A stretch of 64,000 nt of DNA from Siniperca chuatsi (lineage: Eukaryota > Chordata > Actinopteri > Centrarchiformes > Sinipercidae): contig NC_058046.1 of NCBI RefSeq assembly GCF_020085105.1, forward strand, positions 14,243,175-14,307,174, read 5' to 3'. A program made the position numbers and the translations under genes. Shown in pieces: positions 36,291 to 48,200 of the stretch. The notes beneath the pieces were generated by a model that was not told where the DNA came from, did no database searches, and was given only the letters and a program-made list of their open reading frames with translations. Each line of letters opens with the position of its first letter. Position 1 is the stretch's first letter.

Positions 36291-36624
36291 TATTTTATTG
36301 AATTATCTTATTAATTTAAAAAAAAATCAGAAAAGTTAAAACACTGAGTATGACTTTGCTGTAATGCATGTTAATGTTGTATTGATCATGATGCTGCCAT
36401 TGTGGCTAGTAGGTGTGTTTCCATTAACTATTGTTGCGCATGATGTCCACGTGTCCATTAGCTGTCAAAATTATACATTCCATTGTCTTTAATACTTCTG
36501 CCTCCTCAAGTACAAACAGCGAAACCCTAGTTTAATGTGTTTGTAGGAAGTGGACATTTTTAAAACAGTCCTCATAGTTAAAAATAAATGACTGTGAGGG
36601 TAAAATAAGAAAAGACAAAGGAAC

Positions 36625-37941
36625 TTACAATTCGGTTTCTGGTTCTGATAAGTCACTGAACTGTGTGCTGCCGTTGGACTGCAGAGGACCAGGGGAAGCC
36701 TCCTCACTTTTGTTGCTTCCCTGAGTACTGGCCAGACTCTCGCTGCCCTCAGTCCTACTGGTTGGAGACTTTTGGAAAGAGCCAGCTGTGCCTGACTCAG
36801 CCTGCCATAGAAAGCAGGAGCAGCGAGTCCGCAGCTCTTTATAGAAAGTATTAAGCCACAGGGTGGACAGCCACGGACAGCCCAGCAGGTTCTTGAACGC
36901 AGTGCGAAACTCTGGACTCCTGCAGTAGATGATAGGATTGAGGCCGGAGTTAATGTAACCCAGCCAGTTCAACAGTCGAAAGATCTTCTCTGGGGGAACT
37001 TTTCTGTTAAATGCGTTGATGATGTTGGCAACAAAGAATGGCAGCCAGCACACAGTGAAGGTCCCCATGATGATACCCAAAGTCTTGAGGGCCTTCTGCT
37101 CTTTGACGAGCATTAGCCGTGACGGCCTCCGCTTGGCGCTCTTTCTCCGCACTGTGCTGTTGCAGTTGCTGGAGGCTGCACACGCCGGTGGCAGGATATT
37201 GTTGATGTGGGGACCAACTTGCATCTGCGCTGTTGGACACTCATTCTGAAAACGTATGCGATTCTTATCTATGAGCTGGACCTGCCGTGTGGCTATTAGA
37301 AAGACTTTTGCGTACACAAATATCATTATGAGCAGTGGAATGTAAAAAGACACGGTAGAGGATATAATAGCAAAGGCCCAGTTGGTCACAAAGTCACAGC
37401 ATTCAGGGGTATCGTAGCATACCTTCACCTCATCATTATCATCACGCCAAAGCCCTATCATAATTGGTACAAAGGAAATTAAGGCGGACACAACCCACAC
37501 TAAACAAACTATTACCCTGGCACGCCACTTATTGAGTAGAACCTTGTGTCGGAGGGGCCTCGTAATGGCTATATACCGATCCACTGCTATGACACAGAGT
37601 GTCTCGATGCTTGCTGTCACACACAGGACGTCCACAGAAGTCCAGAAGTCACAGAATGTGTTACTGAGCTGCCAGTTACCAGTCACCACAATGGTGGCCC
37701 CCAGAGGCACCACGAAGAACCCCATGATGAGATCCGCACATGCCAGGGACATAATGAAAATGTTTGTCGTTGTCTGTAGCTGTGAAGTACGAGCTACGGC
37801 GATGATGACCAGCAGGTTTCCCACCACTATGATCAGTATGATGATGACCAGTATGATGAGGCTCCAGGGTCCCGCCGCATCGTGGTAGGGTACTGTTTCT
37901 TTGGTCACATTGGATAATGAAGTGCTCAGGTTGCCATCCAT
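36625..37941 (-). CDS. adrb3: beta-adrenergic receptor, beta-3 type
   Basis: A class A GPCR for adrenaline and noradrenaline, coupling to Gs at the plasma membrane. One exon encodes 438 aa. An in-frame TAA lies directly before the ATG, which fixes the start. Visible features: N-glycosylation sites N4 and N11; helix-3 Asp104 in [11 protein letters not shown], which binds the amine; DRY at 121-123; helix-5 serines 194, 195 and 198 ([10 protein letters not shown]), which bind the catechol; a PKA-type site KRRPSRL around S274 in loop 3; CWLP 298-301; NPIIY 335-339; and Cys355 after helix 8 as a likely palmitoylation site. The tail is Ser/Glu-rich. The sequence shares features with beta-1 (KRRPSRL, CCDFVTN); the beta-3 call rests mainly on synteny with got1l1 and rab11fip1. 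The stop codon overlaps a perfect donor GTAAGT (36628-36623), so a spliced form with another C-terminus is possible, as beta-3 genes in mammals have an intron in the tail. Confidence 0.88.
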   Translation of the reverse strand: MDGNLSTSLSNVTKETVPYHDAAGPWSLIILVIIILIIVVGNLLVIIAVARTSQLQTTTNIFIMSLACADLIMGFFVVPLGATIVVTGNWQLSNTFCDFWTSVDVLCVTASIETLCVIAVDRYIAITRPLRHKVLLNKWRARVIVCLVWVVSALISFVPIMIGLWRDDNDEVKVCYDTPECCDFVTNWAFAIISSTVSFYIPLLIMIFVYAKVFLIATRQVQLIDKNRIRFQNECPTAQMQVGPHINNILPPACAASSNCNSTVRRKSAKRRPSRLMLVKEQKALKTLGIIMGTFTVCWLPFFVANIINAFNRKVPPEKIFRLLNWLGYINSGLNPIIYCRSPEFRTAFKNLLGCPWLSTLWLNTFYKELRTRCSCFLWQAESGTAGSFQKSPTSRTEGSESLASTQGSNKSEEASPGPLQSNGSTQFSDLSEPETEL

Positions 37942-38475
37942 TATTCACTGGCTCAACTCAGTCACAAGACGTTAAAGATGTATTTTTCACGTCAAAGTTA
38001 AAACTAAATAATCTGCACTTCTTACAAGCATCATAAATCTGCTCAAAATAAAAAGCTTTACTTTGCAGTTACTGCTTACATTTCACGCCTTGGGAGTCTT
38101 GTTTGGCAGTGCTCAAAAGGCAGTAGTGGTTTTCCATGTTTCCAAAGACGTGATTGTTTGTAGAAGTGTAGGCAACAACAACATGTTCTCCAAAAAGATG
38201 TATCTAAATTGCCCACAAAGCCGAAGCAATGTTAGTTCACGGAGTTGCAACACTTTCATGAATCCAGGAAACATTAACATGCAGTGAAAAAACCTTTTTG
38301 AGAAAAAAATGACGCCTTGTCCATTTAAATCCGTCCACTGGGATTTGAGTAGTTTGCTGTGTTTTTGCTGAATCTTGCATGAGCCACAATGCCACAGCTG
38401 GACTGTTGGAGATCAAGCAACAGTGACGCTGTTGCAAGAACCACCAGAGTGCACCAGAGTGGCTGCCCACTCTTT

Positions 38476-38480
<5 letters not shown>

Positions 38481-38526
<46 letters not shown>
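38481..38526. repeat. (TC)23 microsatellite upstream of adrb3
   Basis: Forty-six bases of perfect TC dinucleotide, preceded by a T/C-rich run from 38470. It lies 540 bases upstream of the adrb3 ATG, where it reads (GA)n on the gene's strand, and so may fall in its promoter or 5' UTR. Confidence 0.95.
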
Positions 38527-38529
<3 letters not shown>

Positions 38530-41500
38530 GCAGGTTGCCCAAGATTGTATTGGCTCTAATCACACCCTGGCTGAAGGCAGAGGGGAGGAGTTGAAAAGTG
38601 TGCTTGTGTGCCGAAGCCATACAGGGATCAGTACCCTAATAGAGCCACACACATGCGAACAATCACACAGACGCATAACTTTAGGCAAAGAACCAATCCT
38701 GCATTAGAGTGCTGTGTGTAAAACTGTAAAATTATTTCTGTTTACTTGTAAGTTTAAAAGTATGTGATGACTATCAGCTCTTTATTCTTTAATGTCGCTG
38801 ATGTGTTGAATGTAGCAGCACTAAGCTTGTTAACCCATTAACTGTATCTGTCACCTGACTGTGTCAACAATGTGACAGGCTTTTCCACTGCTGGCTTCTG
38901 TTCTCATTGTCAAATGATGCTGGATTATGTCAAACACACACTTCCAAGACTCAACAAAAATTTTTGTCATTCATAACACCAGCTTTGCAGTAAACATAAA
39001 AATATTGGACAATTTTGGCAAGTTTAGCTATTTAATTGTAATTATAGTACATTATCTCCACTTTAATACTACAACTCTAAAGGTCTCTAAAGGTTTATTT
39101 GTAATACAGTTTGTGGTCAACTTTGCAGACCACAAGGCACGAGGCACCCCCAACTTTAGAGAACAGGAAATAAGTGCCCTCCCTTTGACTCAAAGTAGTA
39201 AAAGAAAATGATAGATCGCTATCTTGCTGTTTCTCAAGCCAGTGCACTGAAGAAGAACAATCAAGCAAATGCCTTCCATGCGATTCACTTCAGATATCCA
39301 GCGCTCTGCTGCGGTGCTGAGCTCTCTTGTCACCGAGCAGTTCCTTCTTTGGTCTGATCAGCTCCACAACTGCAGCTGTGATTGCTCTGCATTTATTCCC
39401 ACCTTGCATTTCACTTCTACTTAATGAGAAGATAAACAAGGGAATACTCGGATAACAATTCACAATTGTTGGCAGTTATGCTTTCATGATGATTTTCATC
39501 CTGAATATTGCAATGATTTTTGATTGATTCATATTTTACAATTTCTTTTTTAAAGTGGCTATAATCAAAAATGTGTCAATTGACACAATGAAAACAATGT
39601 GACAATGTGAAAAAGGTTGCTAATAGTGATGAACAGAGAATTATCACCTGCATCTACAGCTCAATGTGGCTTTATGGAGCTTTATAGCAAGTTTAAATAA
39701 GCAAACAAGGGCTTTTCCCAACATGTCAAACCTCCTTCTATCCTTTAAGGGGGTTTTCTGAGTGATTTGTACTTTGAATATAGCATGATATTTGGGTTAA
39801 TAAATGTGACACACACACTGAACATTTCACAGACTACACATTCTTTCTTCATTTCATTGAACATGAGTATGTATGTCTACAGTAGGTAGAAAGCTGTCTG
39901 CATCTGTACTTATTTGTTGCCAATAAAAGTCACTCCTAAAACAAACGGTCTTGAGAGAGAATCTAATGGATGTTTAATCAAATCATGCTGTATTGTAGCA
40001 TGCTTTTCTTTGTCATCATATACACAATGTCTCCCTTCCCTTTTGCCCCATTTATGGTTTAAATGGATTTATATTTTAGTCTGGGTCACTTTGTCACTCA
40101 TCTGACAGGAAGTTGTGGTGTTGTGATTGCATTCACAAAAGGGAAAAGCGGGCAAAAGCATAACACTGGTGCCTTTTTAAACTTGATGACCAAGAGGCCC
40201 CATCTAACAGCATTTCTATAGATGAAGGTCACCGCTGTGGAGCTGACAGCTTGACAGCTGCTCATTTGTCTTTGCGTGAGAAGATGCCATTGATCTGGAC
40301 CTGGTCCTAGTCTAGTCAAGCAGGGCAGCTGGCACAAGCTGAGTTGTTGATAGTGGAATCAGCCGTGACAGCTTTCTCACCATTACAAAGAGAGCCCTGC
40401 AATGGTAACATTTGTGTACTGTGTATGCAGTGATATTATATTACATGATAAGGAATTTGCAAGAATAACCTTCTACATTCACTTTGCACGATGGACAAGA
40501 CTAATGTAAATGTTGATGATTGTAATAGTTTGTAATTTTTCTTACATGTGATGTAATTTACCCATTAAGGCCACTGTGATGTCTGATCTGTTTAATCATG
40601 TGCAAATCCTTCAGATCAACATGGTCCTCCAGTGTACTTGACCTCAGCAGTGTGTCACTAAAAATGTTCCCTGCTTTGTGTTATATGAGTTGTAACTCCC
40701 AAGATATATTTGACAGCAACTGCATACTTCCTCGAAAAAAATCCCAATTTACAGTGTGCAGAACAGTCCCGGGATTTGCTCGGTTCACATGGCAGGCTGT
40801 AAATAATCGCAGTTGATTTACAGTTGATTTGAGCAGAATAAGGTTTTAGAAAGCCTCTTTAATACACACTCACTCCCCGCATATACTGTAGGTGGGAATG
40901 TTTCCTTAAAGACGATATGTTCTAATCAGTTTGGTATTTCTCTGTTAAGACTAACAGCATATAGCGAAGGCCTGATCCATAGGCAGCCATTTGGACTTTA
41001 CAAGCTTATATTTCAATTCACAACACAATACATCTGGTCAGTGCCAACACTCTCATGCTTGTAAAAGTCCATGCAGTCATTCTCCCACTCATTGTCATTG
41101 GAGAAAGCCCGAGAGTGTAAATCTTGCTGACATCAGACTTCAGTCTCATATTCAGCAGGACTGATCGTAGGCCATCTGTTAAAAACGAGATGTGGATTTT
41201 TTTATTGAGTGGCTCCTCAAGATGTTGTTTGGATCTGCTAAAGTGCCGACCATTGCTTTTCCAGGAGGAGACAAGAGAGAAGTTCAATGTCTTCATCCTG
41301 TCAAACAAAAGTAGAACAGGAGCCAGCAAGAGTGTAAACACACATTACAAAAGTCCATTCCATTTAAAAAAGGCTCCACTTTTAATGTGACTGCACATGT
41401 TCATGAGCCTACATGTTTAAGGACTGTGATCGAAATCCAGATTAAATCACATAACAAGTTTAGGTGGGATTCTTTTCACACCACACCTACACTACAGTTT

Positions 41501-42373
41501 GGATTGTAATGACTTTTCGGTTCATCAGATATTTTCGAATGCCTCGGTAGCTTTTTTTCTTTTGCACAGGAAACTCTACATTAGCTGGAGAAGCTAATCA
41601 TGACTGGAAGGAGGAGGAAGGAGTGGCTGCAAGTGCAAGACAAAACTTCAGACCCCAGAACACTAATGATGGCTCCGCTTTATCTTGTAAAAAATGTATA
41701 ATATATAACATGTACTGCAACATACATCAAGAATCTGAAAGAAATGAGTCAAATTACATTTGACCAGAGAACATTTCTTCCTCATATATGCATCCTGTGG
41801 GGGTTAAAGCCCAAAAGCAGTTCCTTGGCCAGCAGATATAGTATGAGACCATGTGTTGAGGTGAGAGAGGGGGGGATTTAGAGACCGAACTGTTCAGCCT
41901 TCCACAACTATTATGTCGTGGGTAAATCACACTCATTATGCTCTGAGTGGAACCACATGCTGAGATTTTGTGGAGTCTCATCCGGGGGCTGTATACAGGG
42001 AATACTGAGGGATTAATACACCGATGTCCCTCCATACACTCTCAGGAGAGATGTCCGAGAACAATGTCAGGCTATTTTTGGGGCCATGTAAAGTATTTCA
42101 TTCTGAAAACCACCCTGAATGCATACAGATGCTTCCAATCTCAAGCGCATGTTCGTAATAAATGGAAGTACAATTTTTGTGATTCCTTATTCCTCCAATA
42201 GTGACAGCTCCTTGCACAATCCAAATCTCAAGGCACAAATGTCTCCTGCTTCTCTTTTTATTTGCCTTTGTGATTAGACGTATTTATTTATGGAAAGATT
42301 TACATCCGACTCATTGGTGTGCTTCATTAAAATGTATTATATACCTTCAGTAATACACTGCTCAGTATATCTT
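38527..42373. other. intergenic region upstream of adrb3, no gene seen
   Basis: No supportable coding exon. A fragment at about 39604-39690 (AACAGAGAATTATCACCTGC then GGAGCTTTATAGC) is related to the repeat at 50240-50310. Other ORFs look like chance frames. Confidence 0.45.
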
Positions 42374-42744
42374 AAAGGTATAGTTTGACATTTTGGGAAA
42401 TACTTATTTGCTTTTTGGAGGTGAGGAACATGAGAAGATCATTACCATTCTCATGTCTGTCCAGTAAATATGAAGCTACAGTGAGCAGCTGCTTAGCTTA
42501 GCATAAAGACTTCTGAACAGTTGCCAGACAATCAGGAAGTTACTGCTCCCAGCCAAGTCCGGCACATAACCCTCTGTAAAAAGTTAATTGTCATTGTTAC
42601 ACTTTGGTTTTTGTGCAGATTAAACAAAGAGGTGCTGGTAGGCAGATTTTGCTACCGTTAGACAGCTAGCCGTTTCCCCCTATTTCCAGTTACAGTGCTA
42701 AGCTAAGCTAACTGGCTGTAGCCAAATGTTGAACTATTCCTTTA
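42374..42744. mobile_element. fold-back MITE, 'AAAGGAATAGTTTGACAT' family, copy 2
   Basis: Both ends are present: AAAGGTATAGTTTGACAT on the left and GTTGAACTATTCCTTT on the right, inverted repeats of each other. Subterminal TTAGCTTAGCAT at 42492 and GCTAAGCTAAGCTAAC at 42697 are also inverted. Same family as 18956-19475, but about 370 bases long with a shorter middle. It ends about 40 bases before the LINE fragment. Confidence 0.8.
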
Positions 42745-42782
42745 ATAATAATTTTCTTTGCTTTATTTATAGATCCCAGAAA

Positions 42783-43495
42783 AGAGAGAGAGAGAGAGAG
42801 ACACATGCAGTCACTGTCCGAGCGAACGACGTAAGGAGGAGCTTCAGGAGACTGAACACCAGGAAGGCAGCAGGACCAGACGGAATATCTGGACATGTTC
42901 TCAGAGCCTGCGCTGACCAGCTGGCACCGGGGTTCACAGAGATCTTCAACCCCTCCCTGGTCCAGTCTGTTATTCCCACATGCTTCAAACTGTCGACAGT
43001 GGTCCCTGTCCCGAAGAAACCTCATCCCAGCTACCTAAATGACTGTAGCTCTGACCTCCATGGTGTTTGAAGTGCTTTGAGAGTCTCGTCAAGGATTTCC
43101 TCACCTCCTCACTACCTCTGACCCTGGACCCGCTGCCTGATCTCCCGTAATGAAGAGAAGGCATACCTAGAGGAAGTGAGAGAGTGGACAGCTTCAGATA
43201 CCTTAGTGTCTGCATCACAGAGGGCCTATCATGGTCCTCTCACGCCGACACCTTGGTGAATAAAGCCCATCAGCGTCCCTACCACCTCAGACGTCTAAGG
43301 GACTCTAGGCTGCCCCTCAAGGTGCTAAAGACTTTCTATACCTGCACCATAGAGAGTGCCCTGTCAGGCAGCATCACAGCCTGGTTTGGGAATGGCAACA
43401 AGAGGGACTACCTGGCCCTGCAGATGGTGGTGCGGCCAGCAGAATGTTGTACTGTGTATGATTGTGTATGTGACAATAAAACTTGATTTAATTTG
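42783..43495 (+). pseudogene. non-LTR retrotransposon (CR1/L2/Rex-type LINE), broken reverse transcriptase
   Basis: Two pieces of a LINE ORF2 survive in different frames. The first (about 42800-43040) has RRLNTRKAAGPDGISGHVLR, the KAAGPDG signature of jockey-superfamily reverse transcriptases, then ACADQLAP and VPVPKKPHPSYLND. The second (about 43160-43470) has VDSFRYLSVCITEGLSWSSH, LRRLRDSRLPLKVLKTFYTC and SGSITAWFGN, typical of the C-terminal end. The catalytic core with the YADD-type motif is missing between them, and there are stops and a frame change, so it is dead. The 3' end is an ACAATAAAACTTGATTT-type tail. An (AG)n run at 42783-42801 marks the truncated 5' edge. Confidence 0.85.
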
Positions 43496-43499
43496 ATCT

Positions 43500-44975
43500 G
43501 GTTCGATAATTCTGGTGGTACACTCCAGACTACATGAAGCTGATCCTGTTCCTGTCATAGAGGATCCCAGAGAAGAGATAATTCTGATGTGTGGTTTGTT
43601 TTCTTAATTTAGTTGCTGTGGCTGCTCCGTCAGCAATGTATTGTTTGCTTGTGTGGAAAACCAGTGAAATTTGTTCATGCATGTACGTATTACAACATAT
43701 GTTTGTCATACATCGGTATGTGGAGGAGGTTGGTGTCTTTATGCCTTCAGAGATGTTGCACAAGTTATGTCTACTAAGGGAAATCCTCCACCATAACGTC
43801 TCTCCTTTAGGCAACCTGTTAACTAAATGTCATTTCTTCAACTTGTAGGAAGCTTTGCTTGTGTTTTCTTTGGGAGTGCCCATACAGGACACAGCTTCTA
43901 AAGACCAAAAGTTACCTTATGTACAGAAAAGGACACGTGCTACAGGCAGCAAGCCAGTTAATGTGAGTATCTTGTTTGGCTAGTTTTGAAAGCAAAGCAC
44001 TGTCACGACACATTATGAATAATAAGCATGCTGGCGTTTCCATTTGGTAAACACGGAAACAAAAATAAATGTGACCTGTGTTGTCCTGCTGCTTGTGATA
44101 TTCACATCAAACTCCTAAACCCTTGGTCAGTAGGAGCAGGTCGTTGCAAGGTTGTAAATCTGCGAGACTGTTGGCGATGGCCATTACAGCATGCTGTTAA
44201 AAATCCATACAGCCACAAGGCCTGCCATTATTGCTTAAAGGCAAATAATAAATTAGAGCCAAAGGTTGACACTGGCTTTATATCTTAATAAAGGAAGAGG
44301 TTTGCTCCTGATCATTCTCTGCATCAGTGTCCGAGTGAGGAAAGCAGGAGTGCAGGGTGCTGGCGCCAGAGACAGTGACACACAGACTGAAAGAGAAGGG
44401 CTCTGGTTCAGCTCTCATCTGGTCCTGCGGGGATCAATGACTACAGCTAGTGTCAGCAGCATGTTGGCCCTCTGCAGTCAGCTGGGGTTTAGTTGAAATT
44501 AATCACCATAATTACTCATTACCACCTGTGATCTCACTGAATTATTGATGGCAGTCCAGGTAAAATCCACTAGTAGGTGAAATCCTCTGTCAAGTAAACA
44601 TGCCGGATAAAGATTAGCCACATGGAAAATCTTGATGGCCAGAGTGATGACAGTCTTGTCAGTTCAAAAGAGGAATGTGACACAAAATAACAGACAGTTA
44701 ATTGAGCATAGAAAAGTAAAATAGGGCCACAAGAATAGGACAGAGCAAATATGGGAGTGTTTCTCACCAAAATGCATTATGTGCACTTTTAATGCTCAAT
44801 AGACATGTTAAATGTTATTTCCTACCTCTTAAAAAATTGCAAAGCCTTTTAAAATGTTTTAAAACTCATTGTGAATCTTTTATTCTCTGTAATTGCCACA
44901 TTGCTATCACTTACCACACTTTGCAGTCGGCAGTGCATCCTCGCGGTGTGCTGAATGCAAGATACAATACAGGTA
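43500..44975. other. intergenic region, no gene seen
   Basis: No recognisable gene, RNA or transposon. ORFs at 43591-43848 and 44028-44288 have no supporting features. Confidence 0.45.
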
Positions 44976-44979
44976 ATAA

Positions 44980-45208
44980 TCATAAACTCCACAGGCGGGG
45001 TACACCCAGTCTATCACAGGGCTGACAAATAAAGACAGACAACCATTCAGACTGATGGCAAATTTGAAGCTTCCAGTTCACCTGACATGCATGTGTTTGA
45101 ACTGTGGGAGGAGAGGATTTTCTGCAGAAAGGTTTCAGCCAGCTGTTGGATCTGAACCATCTTGCTATGAGGCAACAGTGCCAACCACTTAGCCACTGTA
45201 CCCCCTGA
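44980..45208 (-). mobile_element. tRNA-derived SINE/retroelement fragment
   Basis: On the minus strand the head reads CAGTGGCTAAGTGGTTGGCA (A-box-like), then CACTGTTGCCTCATAGCAAG, then GGTTCAGATCC (B-box-like). The body on the + strand has CCAGTCTATCACAGGGCTGA and TTTGAACTGTGGGAGGAGAG, both characteristic of an abundant fish retroelement family. The copy is diverged and not a functional tRNA. Confidence 0.7.
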
Positions 45209-48200
45209 CAGTCAACACTGTTTTATTGCACTACAAAGTGTAAAACACTACATTGTGTACAGATATTTTCATTTACTGAATCACTACTGTGGCTGCTAAT
45301 CCCCTGATTTCTCCCATATTGATAACTTTGATATTATCTGACAGAAAAAAGGGATTAATAGACAGAGACAAGAACAATGATGGTGACACAAAATTAAGCA
45401 CCACAGTTTCACACACATTAAAATGTGAGACTTCAGAATGCCACCTTTCGTTTTGTAGTTTGGTATATTGTTAGTTGTTGAATGATAAACTCAATGCAGA
45501 GTAATTGTTTGTAAAACTGAGACAGGTTTGAGCAGATCCGACATTATGAACATCATGTTCAAGATGGTAAGATATGGGTAGTTCTTGGAATCGCCTTGTT
45601 GGCCGGTCATCCTTATCCTTCAAATGATTGCAAACTTAAGATGCAAGAGATTTCATGTTGTGGCACCCTGTGAAATGTAAATCAGTTAAGTTGCTCTTTT
45701 TCTATTCATAGCACATTTGTATATTAAGGGGTGTTTAAATTATTTCAAGCAAATGCTTTTGTATCTATCCAGAGCAGCCATTTTGCACAGCAAACTCTCA
45801 CTGTCCTGCTCTTAATATTCTAAACATTAGTGAAAAATTAGACACTGTGGAGACATTACCTGGAGTGATGTGCTGACATTCTCCAATACAGTGTGTACAG
45901 TCACACTGAAAGAGGGAGAGATATACACTAATTTTCCAGACTAATGTCAAAGCCCAGCCCAAAGTGAGTGAGAAGTTTGGGCCGTGCTTAATAAACAAGG
46001 TGTACCACCCATTTTCTCTGGCTGCATGAAGTCCACTGTATAATAATTAAGACATGAGGAGCCCGTCAATCAGCCGTAAGATGTTTTTTTTTTTGGAATA
46101 AGGACATAAACAGTCCTTATTTGAGCTCACAGAACCCCTTTTGTCTGGCCTGCATCCTCAGCGCATACTGCAGTAACCAAATGTTTCCACCGACTTGTCA
46201 TGTACATTTTGCAAGCACAGTGCTCTAGCCACAGTGTTTCAAGGCAGTTCATTGTATCTTGCTTTGCACCACACCACCCATATTAAGTGGCCTCATTATT
46301 GACCGAGTCATTTATTGTATTTTAAGGGTCAGGAGGAAAGCTCTCTGAATATTTCTTGTAAAATGCTGTTTTTCATGCAGCTGCAGTGTATCTGGTGAGG
46401 CCACAGTTCATTTGACCTGTAACCAGGACTTTCTCCTTTACAATTAATATGTGGAGATTCACCTGATAAAACAGATGAAACAAGCACACACCCACAAATC
46501 AAGCTACACTCACTCCCACTAGTACACACACATCCTTGTTCTGTCAAAAATTGTGGGGACATTACACAGACTTCTATTTATCCCTTAATCTCTAACCTTA
46601 GCCTGAACCCTCATCTTTTAACCTTAATACTTGTGCTCACTCAATCCCCTATGTACTTCATTCCTCCGATAATATTCATCCTACAACAACACACGCATAA
46701 GCACTTGCATACATTTACACAAAAACTATATGTATTGAGTATGTATACAGAACTCTCACAGGGAAAAGCCATGTATGCGGGGTGACTGGGAATGTAGGAA
46801 GAAAACTTTCCATGGAAAGATAGTAGATAATCTCAGGTGTGTGGGTGGAGAATGGGAACTGAGGACAAAGCCGTGCAAGTCAAAGATGTTTTAAAACTTT
46901 CCATAGTTGAATCAACATGTCTTTTAATTGACCATTACAAGCTTCACAAAGGCAGAATGTCCACACATTAAAGCATTTTTGTTTGTTTTTAGAAACAGGC
47001 AATAATGCTATACTTTACAATTTAGCACTTTGGAGGTGGGGAGACAGTGGCTGATGTCTCTGATCCTTTGATTGGTCACTTTGAATACTGACCATGACCT
47101 TTGATTGGCCGTTTGGTTTGATCACTGACACAGTCGAAGACAGGCAGTTGCTAACACTGACCTTAACTAACTTTTGCATTGGATCTAAATTTTAGATAAT
47201 CCGCTGCTGTCGACACAAATAGCCAAGTTTGTTTATGCACAATTTACTTGTGTTAAGAGTATTGTAGAGGTGGCTGTTCCTCACTTTACATCTTCTTGCT
47301 GATTCTGCTGCCAAAAAAGGGGTCAGAGATGCAATGAGACACATTACCTGTAAAATTTGGCTGATTGTGAGCATGTCTTAGTCTTCCGGACTGCCTCTAA
47401 CATCTCTCAGACAAAATTCTTTGTGAATTACTCCAGACCAAAATGTTAGGAGTCCTTAGGAGTTAGGATTTACACACCCCTTCTTTTAGGGGTTTCTCCT
47501 AACTCAGCCAGTTAGGAGTCACTTTTAGCCTTAGGATGTTTTGTGAATACAGCCCCAGATCTGTTCATTTAATGAATAAATCAATGGAAGTAATCCAACA
47601 ATATGTGGCCTGCAACCCATCACGTCACATTTTTGACAAGTTGTAGGTGACAGTGTACTGGGGAATAATGAATGTGCGCATACTGCTGCCAACTTGCCAT
47701 TTTGCCAGTGAGAATGTGCCAAATTCAATCTCATCTAGAGTACACTACCAATATGGTCAGCTATGTTGATATAAGAAGAAAATGTATTTAATATCAAGAT
47801 AACAATTTGAAAAAAGAAGCCAACGGAAGTGGTCTTGGAATTCTTGCAGCATTGTGCCATAATATAGCTACCAGTTTGATAAAGTCATATGATTTGTGCC
47901 AAAGACTTTTTTGGAAGTGGAAAAACTGAGCAGAAAATGACAAAGATTTTCTGTCAGCTGCTTTCAGGCTTACCAACGTTAGAGAAAAGCAAGACATAAA
48001 TAATACCTGTCAAGCAATAACAAACAACCAATTGCTATTAGTAGGTAAAGGTATAGAAGGCTTTGATGTACCTTGATTGATAGAAATCTGGATTTAGCAG
48101 CCGATGTCATGACATGTATAGTATTGAAGGATCTTACCATGGTTTGATTATATACAGTAAATATTTACTGTAACTACTTGGCGACCTGCCTCATGTGGTC

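Noticed and set aside
37532..37888. 118-codon + strand frame rich in Met, Thr and Arg
   Set aside because: Antisense shadow of the adrb3 exon, with no independent support.
43364..43848. ORFs around the LINE 3' end as host genes
   Set aside because: They overlap or follow the retrotransposon tail and lack independent coding signs.
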